DNA of 64,000 nucleotides from Obelidium mucronatum (lineage: Eukaryota > Chytridiomycota > Chytridiomycetes > Chytridiales > Chytriomycetaceae): assembly GCA_025765595.1 (NCBI GenBank), contig JAIVFH010000085.1, forward strand, positions 1-64,000, given 5' to 3'. The translations under genes and the position numbers were made by a program. Below the pieces are notes generated by a model. The model was not told the DNA's origin, searched no databases, and saw only the letters and a list, made by a program, of their open reading frames with translations. Shown one piece after another: positions 1 through 10,123 of this stretch (the first letter of the stretch is position 1; every line of letters starts with the position of its first letter).

Positions 1-159
1 CAGTGACAGTGACAGTGGGTTTGGCGGTAATAACTGTGGTGGCGGCATTCACAAGTGTCGTTGTACAACTGTTGTAGTCACTGCATTTCCTCCTGGGATA
101 GCGATTACATTGGAAACTGAAGCAGCTGAAAGGGCAATCGCGAAAAGCTTTCCAATCAT
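1..159 (-). CDS. Possible secreted protein, 5' end only (partial)
   Basis: On the minus strand an ATG at 159 opens a frame with a classic signal peptide: Lys at residue 4, a hydrophobic Ala/Ile/Leu/Val core and an A-I cleavage-like site near residues 20-21, followed by a Thr/Val-rich stretch. The frame stops at 49. A one-base shift there continues a Thr-rich frame (ITAKPTVTVT) to the window edge, so the stop may be a base-calling error or the gene may be broken. A TATA-like box about 60 bp upstream supports a real start. Family unknown; Thr-rich secreted proteins are common in fungi. This is inference from about 50 codons. Confidence 0.35.
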
Positions 160-217
160 TGTTATGGCGGTTTTTTTTTTTTTTTTTGTTTCAATGAAGT
201 ATCACCCCGTCTTCCAT

Positions 218-227
218 CTTTTTATAG
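218..227 (-). promoter_or_regulatory. TATA-like box for the minus-strand gene at 159
   Basis: The minus strand reads CTATAAAAAG here, about 60 bp before the ATG at 159. That spacing is close to the TATA-to-ATG distance seen at the UNC93-like genes in this window. Confidence 0.35.
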
Positions 228-2022
228 CTACGGATCCATTGAATTCCCCTCCAAAGTTGCGGTTCCCGCCTCGGGCGGGTTTTTCGATGAATGCTCTGTG
301 TGGCGGGTTTATTGGCGGGGTACAGTTTTGTGAGAGTAATCATCAATAAATGTTAATTTTAGCTCGGCCAAACGATGCGAGAACGAACAGTCACTGTTAA
401 TACAATGAATGGGCCAGAAAGTAATAGGGCTAAAAAGGGGCAGGTGTCGAAGTATGGTGTAGGGGTCGATCGTATGACCCATATATGTCCCAGTCGAGAA
501 GGTATTGTCACTGCACTGTGCCGATACACCAAATGGCCTGCTTAACTCATTTCTCTAATTTGCGTACTTGATGCCTTACCGCAACATTATTAAATTGAGA
601 ACCCACCTTTTTTAATTTTATTCAAGTTCTGAGTTTGCTGCTCCATAAGAGCAAGTTCATCCAACATCAAATTCCTTCATTTGATATTCTCTGATTGCAC
701 CTCAAATGGGGCCAATAATACACATACAACAGGATTGCCATTTCGCTTGCAAATCATTAAAATTTTCATTTTATTCTTCAACGGCCTCACTCCTCTTGTT
801 CGGTCTCATATGTGAAGGCAGAAAATACCGCCGCATTTTTTCCCACCAACAGCATGTCCGGCAGCATCAATGTTTGCCGTTTTGCATGGTCACAATAAAG
901 AACCGCATCCTCAAAGAATGTAACCATGTATGATTCGGAAAATTCAGGCCGGGCCTGCATAGCCGATATAGTAACACGAATAGGGGGCGATTTCCCGTGG
1001 CTGCCAACAATTTGCCGTAGGTTCTATGTTCAAGAACTTCCCGAACCTAAGTTGAAAATTAGCAAGCGGACAAGCAATCAGTCAAGGCATACCAGTGCAG
1101 GCATACCAGTGCAGCGAATCGCGTTCGTGGTATCACCAGCGTTGCTTCTTTTCGGCCAGCTTGACTATCTACTTGTGCCAAGCAAAGTTGTCTCGGGTCT
1201 TGCGGGCTTTGTTGCGCCAGCTTGCCTGTTTCCATTGCTTTCTCTTCGCGCTCCGTTCCTTCCTAGCTATCTTTGATGCGACGGCGTTTACGAGGTTGCA
1301 TTTGTTTTCGAGGCTGTTTGGTGGGCATTCGCAGTTTTGATATATGCAAGGTCCAGTGAGTTGGGGCACTCACACCTCTATCCTTTTTATTACGTGTAAA
1401 TCAAATAAACCTCCAAGGTTGGATTGACTTCTGGCATCACCTTAATATAACATCACACACACAAAACTGCAAGAATTAAAGCTAACAAAGAAAATGGGGT
1501 AACCATGACATGTCCAGGAATTCTCCAATGACAGCCCCCCCCACCACCACCACCAGCTGCGATCCTGCGATCCATATGTTCATGCATCCATAATTAGTCC
1601 AACTTTTCTGTCACCAAGTCTTGATATATACCAAGGCTGCAAACATTCCACCATTCACATCATAATCTCCAGTTGACGCAGCACCAGAAAATCACAGCCA
1701 ATAAGCAATGTATGGCTAAGAGGCGGCTAATGACTCTCAGGGAAAGGGGCGGTGAACGTTGACTGTGCACAAGCTAACTTCTGCAGAAGCAACAAGGGTG
1801 ATGTGATGTATAGTGTCCACATTTCTCTACATGATTGATAGTGCAGATGGGTAGCAATCAGAGGTGGTTCATAAAGTGGTGGTGGTGGTGGCAGTGCTTG
1901 CGGCATTTTGCATCCCTGGATTTTTTATCATATCATCCTTCTGGGTATGTTAGCATCAAGAAATATCCGTCTGCTAAAAGAGAGTATAAATAGGGCAAAT
2001 AAAAATAAGGAAAGTACTCGTA
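228..2022. other. Gene-poor stretch, no supported gene
   Basis: Only short overlapping frames on both strands are present, without recognisable motifs or consistent splice structure. Simple sequence includes a 14-bp unit (GCATACCAGTGCAG) repeated directly near 1087-1114, a CCACCA run near 1537-1555 and a GGTGGT run near 1876-1890. I see nothing else functional. Confidence 0.5.
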
Positions 2023-2104
2023 GGGCAGATGGCCGAGCGGTCTAAGGCGTCACGTTAAGGCCGTGATCTATTCGTAGGCGTGGGTTCGAATCCCACTCTG
2101 CTCA
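2023..2104 (+). tRNA. tRNA-Leu, anticodon AAG
   Basis: The acceptor arm GGGCAGA pairs with TCTGCTC (one G-U pair). Next come a D-arm with GGCCGAGCGGTCTAAGGC, a perfect anticodon stem TCACG/CGTGA around loop TTAAGGC (anticodon AAG, codon CUU), a long variable arm of the class II Leu/Ser type, and a T-arm GTGGG-TTCGAAT-CCCAC. The discriminator base is A. No intron is visible. TTTT at 2108-2111 is a plausible RNA polymerase III terminator. The long variable arm, the anticodon and the A discriminator all fit leucine. Confidence 0.95.
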
Positions 2105-2968
2105 CTCGTTTTACGAGCAAAACAACGGCTTATTTCCGTTGTAAGTGACGAGGCTTTTGCAACGTTCAATCTATACGTTTGAGGTGGAACTGCTACTGGT
2201 ACTGGCAGTAGTGGTGGCAGTGTTTCTGGAAATCAAAAAAAAGGCCTTGTCGCTAGATATCCTTATCAATCAACTTATAGATATATCTGTTCCGTAACCT
2301 CAACAAGGTCCTTAGGAAACAACGTCCACATTGATATGAGCATCTTGAAGGCTCCGACTGTGCCACCAAGCCTCTTGGCAAGCGGTATAATTCCTTCAGT
2401 TAACGGCGAACAGGGACACTGCCTCCAGGCAAACAGGACGCCCCATAGTATGCGATTTCCCAGGCAGACTTGATTTTCCCTGCGGCGAGTTCAGTGAACA
2501 AGTTGTATTTGACTTTGATGACTCCTTCTGTGGGTTTCAGCTTTTTGATAGAAGCGAGGCATGTTGGGATTTTGAAAATGGGGTTGGCCGAGGAGGTCGT
2601 TTATTGAGGTGGGGTGTGCTCGCTACTGGTGGACTTGTTCTGGGTGGATCCGGCTGGAAGATTGGGACCCTCGGAGGGTACGTGAACCACTCTACTCTCT
2701 CATTTTCTGAGGTTGGGGCGTTCATTGCCAATAATGCGTTGTTCAAACGCAGTTGACAATTTTACATCTGTATTTGTCTGTATTTTTCTACCCATATAGA
2801 GTGGATTCTCTGTTTGTACAGTAAAACATTATATCAAGTTATATAATATTATTATTTATTCTTGTCACAAAGTATTGACTGCAAAGTAAGGATAAGGGTA
2901 CCAAAAACAAGAAGAAAACAAGGAGTGTGAAACTGCAAACGGTGAATAAACAAAAAAAAACGTTATGC
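2105..2968. other. Intergenic region, nothing certain
   Basis: One minus-strand frame of 69 codons (2537-2746) is Pro/Ser-rich with no motif and I do not call it a gene. The AT-rich stretch at 2820-2900 is unremarkable. Confidence 0.4.
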
Positions 2969-4314
2969 TCAGTTTCTCAACGAAAACTGCTCCACGTGAT
3001 CTGTCGTCTTCCGCATTTCAAGGCCTTCGTCACTGCCATTGCTCTCTTCTTCAACGTCGTCAGCAACTTTTGTCTTTTCTTCTTCCTCGTCCTCTTCTTC
3101 TTCTCCTTCAACAACAGCAGTGGTTTCCAAGGTCGGTTTATCGGATGAGACAAGTCCACCGACGCTCAATACGCGTCCAACAAAGGTATCTTCACCAACG
3201 ACGCCACGTAGCCGTGCCAAGAGTGTGTGAACTGCAGGCACTGCCACAATGTAATGAACAGTTCCATTTACTTTAGACACAATAAACCCAGTAGCCTGAG
3301 AGTATGTTTGGTTAACAGAGTCGTAAGTAGCTTGCTTCTTTTCTTGAATAGTGTGGATAGTGTGGTCAAAGATTTCATACGATTGTGTGGCTGTGGTGAT
3401 GACTGCAGAAACACAAGCGTTGTTAAAACACACAGCCCAACAAAAGAACCAAGTTAAATTACTGCAAACCAAAATCTGGGACCCGTCCTTTTAATCCTTG
3501 CAATCCTTCGACGCGTACAGCATCAACAGAGCTAATGGCACTCTTCACTAAATCAACAGCCGCTTTGGGAGTATAAGCAAGAACGACATCAGCAGCTCCG
3601 AATGCGACGCGATGAGCCAATGACCAGGTATCGGCATATCGTTGCCACGCTAAAAGTAGTTTGCTCAAGTGTGAGAAGAAAAGAAAAACAAACACCCTCC
3701 CATGTGACAGCATCAAACACCCCCCCTCAAACAACACACACCTCTCGCCTTGACACCCTCCACTACGTTAATCGCGGTACTCTGAGTCTTGACGCGTGTT
3801 TGTTCAATCTGTTCAGCCACTACCAAAGCACCGCTCTTTTCAAGAATTTGATGGCCCCGTTCATAGGCAAGAACACGAATTTCTTCCGCCTGTCGTGTCG
3901 CAAACTCGGTAGCTGTCACGGCTTGGGTTTCGACGTAGAGAGCAGCGGATTTAGCAGACTGGGGCAGGTACGGGTCGAGGATCTGGGAAACCAAACAAAA
4001 AGCAGCAGGCGTTAGGTAAGCTGTGGAATAGGAATAGGCGGCACGCAGTCCGCGATCGCCGATCCGCCGCAGTGCCTCCCCGGGCGACCCCCGCGCCGCC
4101 TGCGACCCACGTGTCAAAGTCAAAGTCAAAACCAACCCGCACCCATGTGCAGCCAAGCATCGCTCCCACACACTCTCGCACTCCCTCTCGCTTCACTCAC
4201 CATCGCAACGTCTTTCGCCGCAGAGAATCCCGCGCCGAGAAGCGCCTTTGTCGACGACGCGCGCGTTGCGTTTGCGTTTGCTGATTCGGTGTTGGCGACG
4301 ACGGCTGCTGGCAT
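2969..4314 (-). CDS. Four-exon protein with amphipathic middle and acidic tail; possibly perilipin/lipid-droplet-like
   Basis: My exon model is 4314-4201, 4099-3742, 3649-3470 and 3402-2969. All frames join cleanly (1086 nt, 361 aa), which supports it; the third donor (GTTTGC) is the weakest site. The protein has no signal peptide and no obvious transmembrane helix. It has Ala/Val-rich amphipathic segments, for example around LDPYLPQSAKSAALYVETQA and YTPKAAVDLVKSAISSVDAV, and a C-terminus of unbroken Glu/Asp runs followed by mixed charge. This resembles fungal perilipin/CAP20-type lipid-droplet coat proteins in style, but I see no decisive signature, so the function is a guess. Exon 2 lies in a GC-rich patch with Arg/Ala/Gly-rich coding. 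Confidence 0.6.
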
Positions 4315-4469
4315 TTTTGAGAACAAATTCCAAGAAACCCTTTTTTGCCCTTCGCCAACTCTTATCAACCCCAGGAGCACTCCCACGTGTTGCTTCCCGG
4401 AAAAAAAAACAATGCCTTATCGCCTTTTTATTTTCATTTAGTTTAAGTCATAAACGGTTTCATTGAGAC

Positions 4470-4911
4470 TTAACAACATTCTCGGTCCTCGTATCCTTGC
4501 TGCTATTGGAGGAACTGGATACGCTATTTACGCGGCTGCTCAGTACAATGTCTTTAAAGCCCAGAACGGCGATGGAAATGCTCCCATTCCTGACTCTGCG
4601 AACACTTTCTCCATCTTCTCTGGTGCTTACATTGGTCTTTGTGCCGGTATGCTCTGGGCCGCTCAAGGTCAAATCTGTTTGACCTACCCAACTGAATCCC
4701 AAAAGGGAACGTTCTTCGCCACCTTTTGGGTTATCTTCAACTTGGGAGCCGTGCTCGGTAACACCATTGGTACTGCTCTTTCCTGGGGTGCTGGTCCAGG
4801 AGGTTATGCCATGAACGACGCGATGTACTTGATCTTCATTGTCCTTATGGCTTGTGGTTCAATCGTTGCGATGCTTATTCAACCACCAGGAACTATTATT
4901 CGTGAAGACCA
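4470..4911 (+). pseudogene. Internal fragment of an UNC93-like transporter gene, no start or end
   Basis: About 440 bp are almost identical to 13692-14133 inside the intact transporter gene at 13497. By eye there are about 11 differences, and every one is a third-position synonymous change. The fragment encodes the middle of the protein, from LNNILGPRIL to GTIIRED. It begins abruptly without the N-terminal third and ends at GAAGACCA, where unrelated sequence starts. An open frame runs into that unrelated sequence and stops at 5173, but nothing supports a functional protein. Its right end overlaps the antisense 3' end of the AlkB-like gene. The purely synonymous divergence means the source copy was under selection until the fragment was made. 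Confidence 0.85.
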
Positions 4912-6334
4912 AAAAAAACCCACACCCCAACTGCCCACCGCGTCCCTTCACACACGCGTAATAATACTTTTCCTCATCTTCTTTTTCCTGCTGTGCGTCC
5001 AAGGAGGCCGATCGCTTGAACACGGGTTTCAGGTCTGTTCTTATATTGCACTTGCAAAACGGGGGCATGGAGAACTCGGGTCGGTACATTCGGAATGTCA
5101 AGTTGTATCGCGCCAAGCCGCTTATGGGGTGTCCTGGAAAGTTTTTTTCGGGTCCGATTTCGTGTTTGTATAGTTCTTGCATGGGTGGGTACATAATCAA
5201 TAGACTTCCGTGGGGTAGTTTGATTAAATAGGTCGTGTCTGAGTTGGTTGAGCTGATAGTATTCGGACTAGTACTGCTACTAATGCTGCTGCCGCCATTA
5301 ATACTCCTCTTTGATCCAGAATCATAACTCTCTTCATCAGGTAATCCACTCCCATGCCGACTCTTGGGCTGATCAATGTCATATTCCCACACATTCCGCA
5401 CAGTCACCCCTTTGATCTTCCTCACCCTAAACTTCCTTGTCGCACCCAAACTCAAACTCACAATCACAGGCCGCGGACCTATATACGCCAACGAGTCAGC
5501 ATGGAACCCAGTAATCTGTTTCCCATGCAAATACTCATTTGCAATGCAAAAGTTTCCGTTCCATCTACCACTCGTAGAAATATTCTCTATGACCGATGTC
5601 TTTCCTGTTGCCGTAGACATAGTGCCAGAATCCAGTGGACTACTTGACACCGCAGTCCTCAACCGAACCCCCTTCTCCCTCACTTTCCCCGTCACAAAAT
5701 CATCCACCTTCTCCGAAACCGCCTGCAAAAGCGGAGAATACGGAATCCCCGTTGTATCCCCGCCTTGGAATGTATGTTTGAATTCATCCATCGGGATAGA
5801 CGTGAACAGCGCCGATTTATGCGACGACAGTGTCTCCCGCTCGTTGATAAAGTATTTGTTGATGGACCATTGGGTGTCGGGTTTCGATGCGTCTTTCATG
5901 AGGAATTGGAGGAGTTCGTTGGCTTCGGGTTTGGGGAGCCAGTCGTGGAATAGTTGGCATGGAAGATGTGTTTCGATTGTTTCTTTGGTGAGGGATACTT
6001 GTCGCGGTTCGATTTTGGTTGCGGCGGCTTGTGCTTTGAGGATGTCGAAGGCACTCTTTTCTGGTATTTGTTGTTGTCGGTGCTGCTGCTTACTGATTGT
6101 AACACTGTCCTCGGATATCTTTCGCTTCTTTGGAGATGGCTCTTTAAATGATGAGGTTTTGTTGAGAATTGCTTCAATGGTCGTGTGGATAAGTTCGGAC
6201 GTGGATTGATTTGAACAGTCGACAGATGATAGCGTTGCATCCAGAGACTCCACGAGCGATTCAATTGAATGAGATTCTCCAAGACACTCAATCAGTCGGC
6301 AAATCATGGCATCGCGGTCTTCTTCCAATATCAT
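4859..6334 (-). CDS. AlkB-like 2OG-Fe(II) dioxygenase with truncated GRF zinc finger
   Basis: A single uninterrupted frame of about 490 aa. I prefer the ATG at 6334, though an in-frame ATG lies at 6358. The N-terminal ~40 residues look helical and CUE-like, then comes a Ser/Lys-rich linker. The catalytic core follows: NEYLHGKQITGFHADSL carries the iron-binding H-x-D, ELYKHEI supplies the distal His, and RYNLTFRMYRP supplies the 2-oxoglutarate-binding Arg. The family (AlkB/ALKBH) demethylates alkylated nucleic acids. The C-terminus starts a GRF-type zinc finger (FCKCN...YYYACVKGR...LGCGFF) but lacks the Trp expected just after CGFF. At that point the frame enters the antisense of the UNC93 fragment and stops. 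Whether the truncated finger still binds DNA is unknown. Confidence 0.85.
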   Translation of the reverse strand: MILEEDRDAMICRLIECLGESHSIESLVESLDATLSSVDCSNQSTSELIHTTIEAILNKTSSFKEPSPKKRKISEDSVTISKQQHRQQQIPEKSAFDILKAQAAATKIEPRQVSLTKETIETHLPCQLFHDWLPKPEANELLQFLMKDASKPDTQWSINKYFINERETLSSHKSALFTSIPMDEFKHTFQGGDTTGIPYSPLLQAVSEKVDDFVTGKVREKGVRLRTAVSSSPLDSGTMSTATGKTSVIENISTSGRWNGNFCIANEYLHGKQITGFHADSLAYIGPRPVIVSLSLGATRKFRVRKIKGVTVRNVWEYDIDQPKSRHGSGLPDEESYDSGSKRSINGGSSISSSTSPNTISSTNSDTTYLIKLPHGSLLIMYPPMQELYKHEIGPEKNFPGHPISGLARYNLTFRMYRPEFSMPPFCKCNIRTDLKPVFKRSASLDAQQEKEDEEKYYYACVKGRGGQLGCGFFLVFTNNSSWWLNKHRND

Positions 6335-6419
6335 GATTTGTAATAATAAAACTCTCAATAATAACGAATGAATGTATTTACTTTATGTCAGAAAACGTGA
6401 AATTTGCATTAAAGATGCT

Positions 6420-8576
6420 CTATCCAAGTACAACCTTGATGGGGAAAAACCCTCGCTGCTTCTTACCAACACAATACCCTTCACAGCTCCCATCCTCCAA
6501 TATCCTCCACACAACAACTTCATCCCCAACTTCCAACGCCAACTCATCATCACGCACGGGTACATGGCTCTTTACAACCTGATACTTCATTTGCATGTCC
6601 TCTTCAATCTCATTGGGATCAAACTCAATCATGTTTAGACTCGCAGCACTGTTTCCAATCGACAAGGCATCACCAGCAGCAGTAGCTGAAACAGGTTCAT
6701 CATACATTCTCGAGTTTGCAGATAAGACAATCGACGGATCATACGACTTGCGCTCTGCAATCACATGCGAATCAAAAGACCCCGATGGACTCGCCGCCCC
6801 AGCCCCAGCAGTCGGCGACGAATAATGCACTTGCAACACTTGACTCGTAATCAACGACCCATCTTCCCCTACACTCTTCATTGTCACCACAGACACATCC
6901 TCACCCAACGCAAATGTTGTCGACGTCATTACAAGAGACCCATTCGGCGCATGCGATGAAGACAGAAGCCCGCTTCCATCTACTTCAATAGTTGATCTCA
7001 ATAACCCGTCCAATTGCTCATCTCTTGCCGATTCGCGCGTTCTGCTGCTGCTCACGCTTCCCACACGCACCAAGTCCGTCGGAGCACTCCATTCGGGACT
7101 GGTTGCCACAATCATACTCGTCCGGTTATTGGTCCCTGTACTCAATAAACTCTTTGACGCCGCAGACCGGACAGTCGAACTCCTTGATATCGAATTCATT
7201 GTTGAATGGAACCCTCCCGTCCCGGGCCCCCCACTTCCCAGTGTATCAAACACGGAACTCAATCGCCCTCCAATCGTGTTGGAACTGCGGCTTCCTTGTC
7301 GACTTAATGTGCTTTCATTGTCCCCGCGAACTACTTGCATGTTTCGTAATGGGCTTGGTCTGTATCCCAAAAGACCTAGCGTGCGTTTGCGGGAGTCTGA
7401 AAGGATTGGTTGTTGGTTTGAATTGGGTAATTGAAGGTGTTGTTGTTGCTGTTGCTGTAATTGTTCTTCCGCGAGTAGCTTTGCTTTCCGTTCTTCTTCT
7501 TTGGCAAGGTAATAAGCACGTTGTTCGGCTTGCCATTCTTTTTGTTTAAGTTGCCATTGATGCCATTGAACGGCAGCTTGGTATTGCTCAAATTGCCATT
7601 GTTCTTCCAGAGTGATTCCGCCAGAGGAGGACATGTTACCGCCAAATCCACCACCGAGTTGAGATGCAGGTGTGAGAAATGAATCGCTGGGTAGGTAAGG
7701 TGTGTGAATGACGGTTGTGGTTGTTGTTTCACTGCTGTCTTGCAAAAGCTGATTTGATTGAAGTGGTGACAACTTTTGAGCGACTGCGGCTGCTGAAGCA
7801 GGAGGAAAGGCGGCGATTGTGACTGTTGTGGTTTGAGTGGTATCGGAGGGGTGTTTGGGGTCTTTGCTCGTGGTAGTTGTCGTTGTAGTTGTTGTCCAAA
7901 TTGGCAGCAGCGGTTTTCGACCGGCTGCCGATGCGGATGCATCCAGAGCCGATGAATGTCCTTGTCCTTGTTTGTGTTGATGGTCGGGATGAGATGAAAT
8001 TGATTTTGTAGAAACCGACAGCGGCGAAGAGGGCGGCATCTGAGGGTAGTTTCTTGCCTCTGGCGAGTGAGCGTGTAGTTTGTATTCCCTGTCTCTCTTT
8101 GCCGCCTTGCGTTTCATGCAGCAGTAGACAGCGATGCCGGCGCACAGCACGGCCAGCAGGGTGAGGGTGATGTACAGCGGCATAGCGTAGCTGTTGTTGC
8201 TTGAAGTGTTGTTTGAGTTGTTGTTTGAAGAGTTGTTGATGCTCGACGCCGTCGGCTCAAGAACCAAAGAAGACGTCGTTGAAACCGAAGCCACGCCGCC
8301 GCCCGCCACGACGCCCTCGGCGCCGCCGCCAGACTCGTCGACGCACTTCAGGTCCGCCACGAGCGCCGTCGCGTTGTTGCACAGACACCGCGCGCAGACG
8401 CCGCCGCCGAACACACTCGTCGCCACGCCCGGGTAGCAGCTGAACGTCCACGTGCCGCTGCACCGTCCGGGCGCCGTCGACGAGCACAGCGCGCCGAACT
8501 GGTTGCACGCCGCGAGCGAGAGCGTCGTTGTTGCATTGGTCGTTGTTGTTGGTGGTGGTGGCGATGAGTCAGCCAT
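6420..8576 (-). CDS. Single-pass membrane protein with C-terminal SH3 domain
   Basis: One 718-aa frame. Residues 1-130 are Thr/Ser/Asn-rich with a cluster of Cys (about residues 24-78, including CARCLC) and look like an O-glycosylated outer part, though no N-terminal signal peptide is visible. A hydrophobic helix near 132-153 is followed by a Cys-Cys and basic stop-transfer sequence. The long cytoplasmic part is Ser/Thr-rich and holds a Gln/Trp/Glu-rich helix (about 300-360). The last ~55 residues form an SH3 domain (ALEVGDEVVV, then GYCVGKKQRGFFP). This layout matches fungal Sho1/Fus1-style surface adaptors that signal through SH3 binding; the specific partner is unknown. The coding DNA at 8250-8540 is very GC-rich. 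The ATG lies 29 bp from the divergent gene at 8606. Confidence 0.8.
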   Translation of the reverse strand: MADSSPPPPTTTTNATTTLSLAACNQFGALCSSTAPGRCSGTWTFSCYPGVATSVFGGGVCARCLCNNATALVADLKCVDESGGGAEGVVAGGGVASVSTTSSLVLEPTASSINNSSNNNSNNTSSNNSYAMPLYITLTLLAVLCAGIAVYCCMKRKAAKRDREYKLHAHSPEARNYPQMPPSSPLSVSTKSISSHPDHQHKQGQGHSSALDASASAAGRKPLLPIWTTTTTTTTTSKDPKHPSDTTQTTTVTIAAFPPASAAAVAQKLSPLQSNQLLQDSSETTTTTVIHTPYLPSDSFLTPASQLGGGFGGNMSSSGGITLEEQWQFEQYQAAVQWHQWQLKQKEWQAEQRAYYLAKEEERKAKLLAEEQLQQQQQQHLQLPNSNQQPILSDSRKRTLGLLGYRPSPLRNMQVVRGDNESTLSRQGSRSSNTIGGRLSSVFDTLGSGGPGTGGFHSTMNSISRSSTVRSAASKSLLSTGTNNRTSMIVATSPEWSAPTDLVRVGSVSSSRTRESARDEQLDGLLRSTIEVDGSGLLSSSHAPNGSLVMTSTTFALGEDVSVVTMKSVGEDGSLITSQVLQVHYSSPTAGAGAASPSGSFDSHVIAERKSYDPSIVLSANSRMYDEPVSATAAGDALSIGNSAASLNMIEFDPNEIEEDMQMKYQVVKSHVPVRDDELALEVGDEVVVWRILEDGSCEGYCVGKKQRGFFPIKVVLG

Positions 8577-8605
8577 GCTATCTTTTACAACAACAAAAAT
8601 AAACT

Positions 8606-10123
8606 ATGGGAAACACTCTCTGTCTTTCTGCGTCAACCTCGGCCCCTCCGCCAAAGATTCAAGAGATTGCTCCAGGATGCTTCCGTCTGCGCGTCGTGAG
8701 TTGCTTCTGCATTCATGCCGCCGTAATTCATGTTCCATTGACACGATTTGTAACTCCATCTTCCACCCATTCAACTTTTAAACAGCCCTTCTACATCTTC
8801 TTTTTTGACGTTGGCACTCACATGACCTTTCTTCGTCTTAAAAACGGGAAATTCTTGGTTCTTTCGGCCGTCTCGTTGGATGATAACACGAAACCTCAAG
8901 TCGATCAACTCACTCAGAATGGTGACTTGATTGATGCCATTGTTGCTACAAATCCTTTTCATACTACTGCTTTTTCTTCTTGGTTTGAAATGTATCCGCG
9001 TTTGTGGCAGAAGGGTCGAGTTTTTGGGACCCCTCGTCATGTTCGTAATTTTCCTGATCTTCCATGGTGTGTGTGATTTTCTTGTTTTTTTCGCCGAAGG
9101 CGAATCATACCGCCGTAGGCGGTCCGTACTGCCGTAGGCGGTCCTTACCGCCGAAGGCGGTAAAGTCTTTTCTTGTTTCGCGAATTACACCGCCGCAGGC
9201 GGTCCGTTCCGCCTTAGGCGGAAAAGTCTTTTTCTTCTTTTGCGAATCACACCGCCGTAGGCGGTCCGTACCGCCTACGGCGGTAAAGTATTTATCTTCT
9301 TTCGTGTATCACACCGCCGAAGGCGGTCCGTACCGCCGTAGGCGGTAAAGTCTTTTCTTCTTTCGCGAATCACACCGCCGCGGGCGGTCCGGACCGCCGA
9401 AGGCGGTAAAGTCTTTTTCTTCTTTTTGCGAATCACACCGCCGCAGGCGGTCCGTACCGCCGTAGGCGGTAAAGTATTCTTCTTCTTTCGTGAATCACAC
9501 CGCCGCAGGCGGTAAAGTCTGTATTCTTCTTGCTCTTTGCTAGTACCCATAGAATAATAATGACTCATCATTCAACAACTAAAGGGCAGGATCTTCTGGA
9601 GATGAACAAGTTCAAAAGTTGTGGGAACCAGAAGTATCAATGAGAATCCCTGCTGGCTGCGAATTCAATGATCCAAAACCCGAATTGACAAACCACTTTA
9701 ACGGTGTCATTGCCTTGTATCGCTCCAGCAAAATCTTGATTTGTGTATGTCTTTTTTCACTCATATTTCTAATTTATATTCTCCCACTCTAACCCCTTCC
9801 GAATTCAAAAAAAGGACGACGCATTTCATGTCGGTACTTCATCATCCTTCCTTGAATCCCTCTTGACCCCCACCCAAATGTCGGCTCCAATCACGTTTCA
9901 CGCGTCCATGCCAAACCAAGCTCTCGACAAGACTCCTAAAGCTGCACGACAGTTTTACGATTGGGTCTTGCAACTCACACGTGACTGGGATTTTGACAGT
10001 ATGACCAGTTCGCATGGAAGTTTTGTGATTGGTGGTGCGAAACAAGGGTTACTCGATTGTTTGGAAAATGCAAGAAAGAGTTTAAGTGATCATTCTGTTT
10101 CAAATGGCGGGGATCCTATTTGA
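8606..10123 (+). CDS. DUF4336-like (metallo-beta-lactamase-fold-like) protein
   Basis: Exons 8606-8695, 8786-9066, 9585-9744 and 9815-10123 join in frame to 279 aa. Motifs include VGTHMTFLRLKNGKFLVLS, then IDAIVATNPFHTTAFSSWFEMYP, PRHVRNFPDLPW and a late DDAFHVG. They match the pattern of DUF4336-type proteins found in fungi and plants, which are related in fold to metallo-beta-lactamases; the enzyme activity is unknown. The third exon begins just after a 518-bp intron, very long for this genome, almost filled by a tandem hairpin repeat. The splice pair ATG|GTGTGT...AAAG|GGCAGG restores frame exactly. The start codon is 29 bp from the divergent SH3 gene. Confidence 0.75.
9091..9520 (+). repeat. 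Tandem GC-rich double-hairpin array inside an intron
   Basis: About seven copies of a ~60-bp unit. Each copy has two neighbouring palindromes of the form CCGCC-GNA-GGCGG separated by about 6 bp (TCCGTA), followed by TAAAGTCTTTTTCTTCTTT and then CGAATCACA. Stems are kept while loop bases vary (GTA, GCA, GAA, TAC). In the third unit the second hairpin is the inverted version of the first, so pairing is conserved rather than sequence. The first unit carries an extra hairpin and the last keeps only one. The array lies wholly within intron 2 (9067-9584) of the DUF4336-like gene. Confidence 0.9.

Noticed and set aside
926..1369. Overlapping plus and minus frames in the gene-poor left end
   Set aside because: No motif, no splice consistency and no conserved-looking domain.
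4463..5173. 236-aa frame starting in the UNC93 fragment
   Set aside because: It lacks the transporter's N-terminal third, ends in sequence antisense to the AlkB-like gene, and has no promoter or homologous start.
9091..9520. CRISPR array
   Set aside because: The units are contiguous hairpins without unique spacers, and the genome is eukaryotic.
9064..9571. Open frames across the hairpin array (both strands)
   Set aside because: The repeat gives periodic open frames (RRRRSVPP-type), but it lies between two exons whose splice sites join in frame, so it is intronic.
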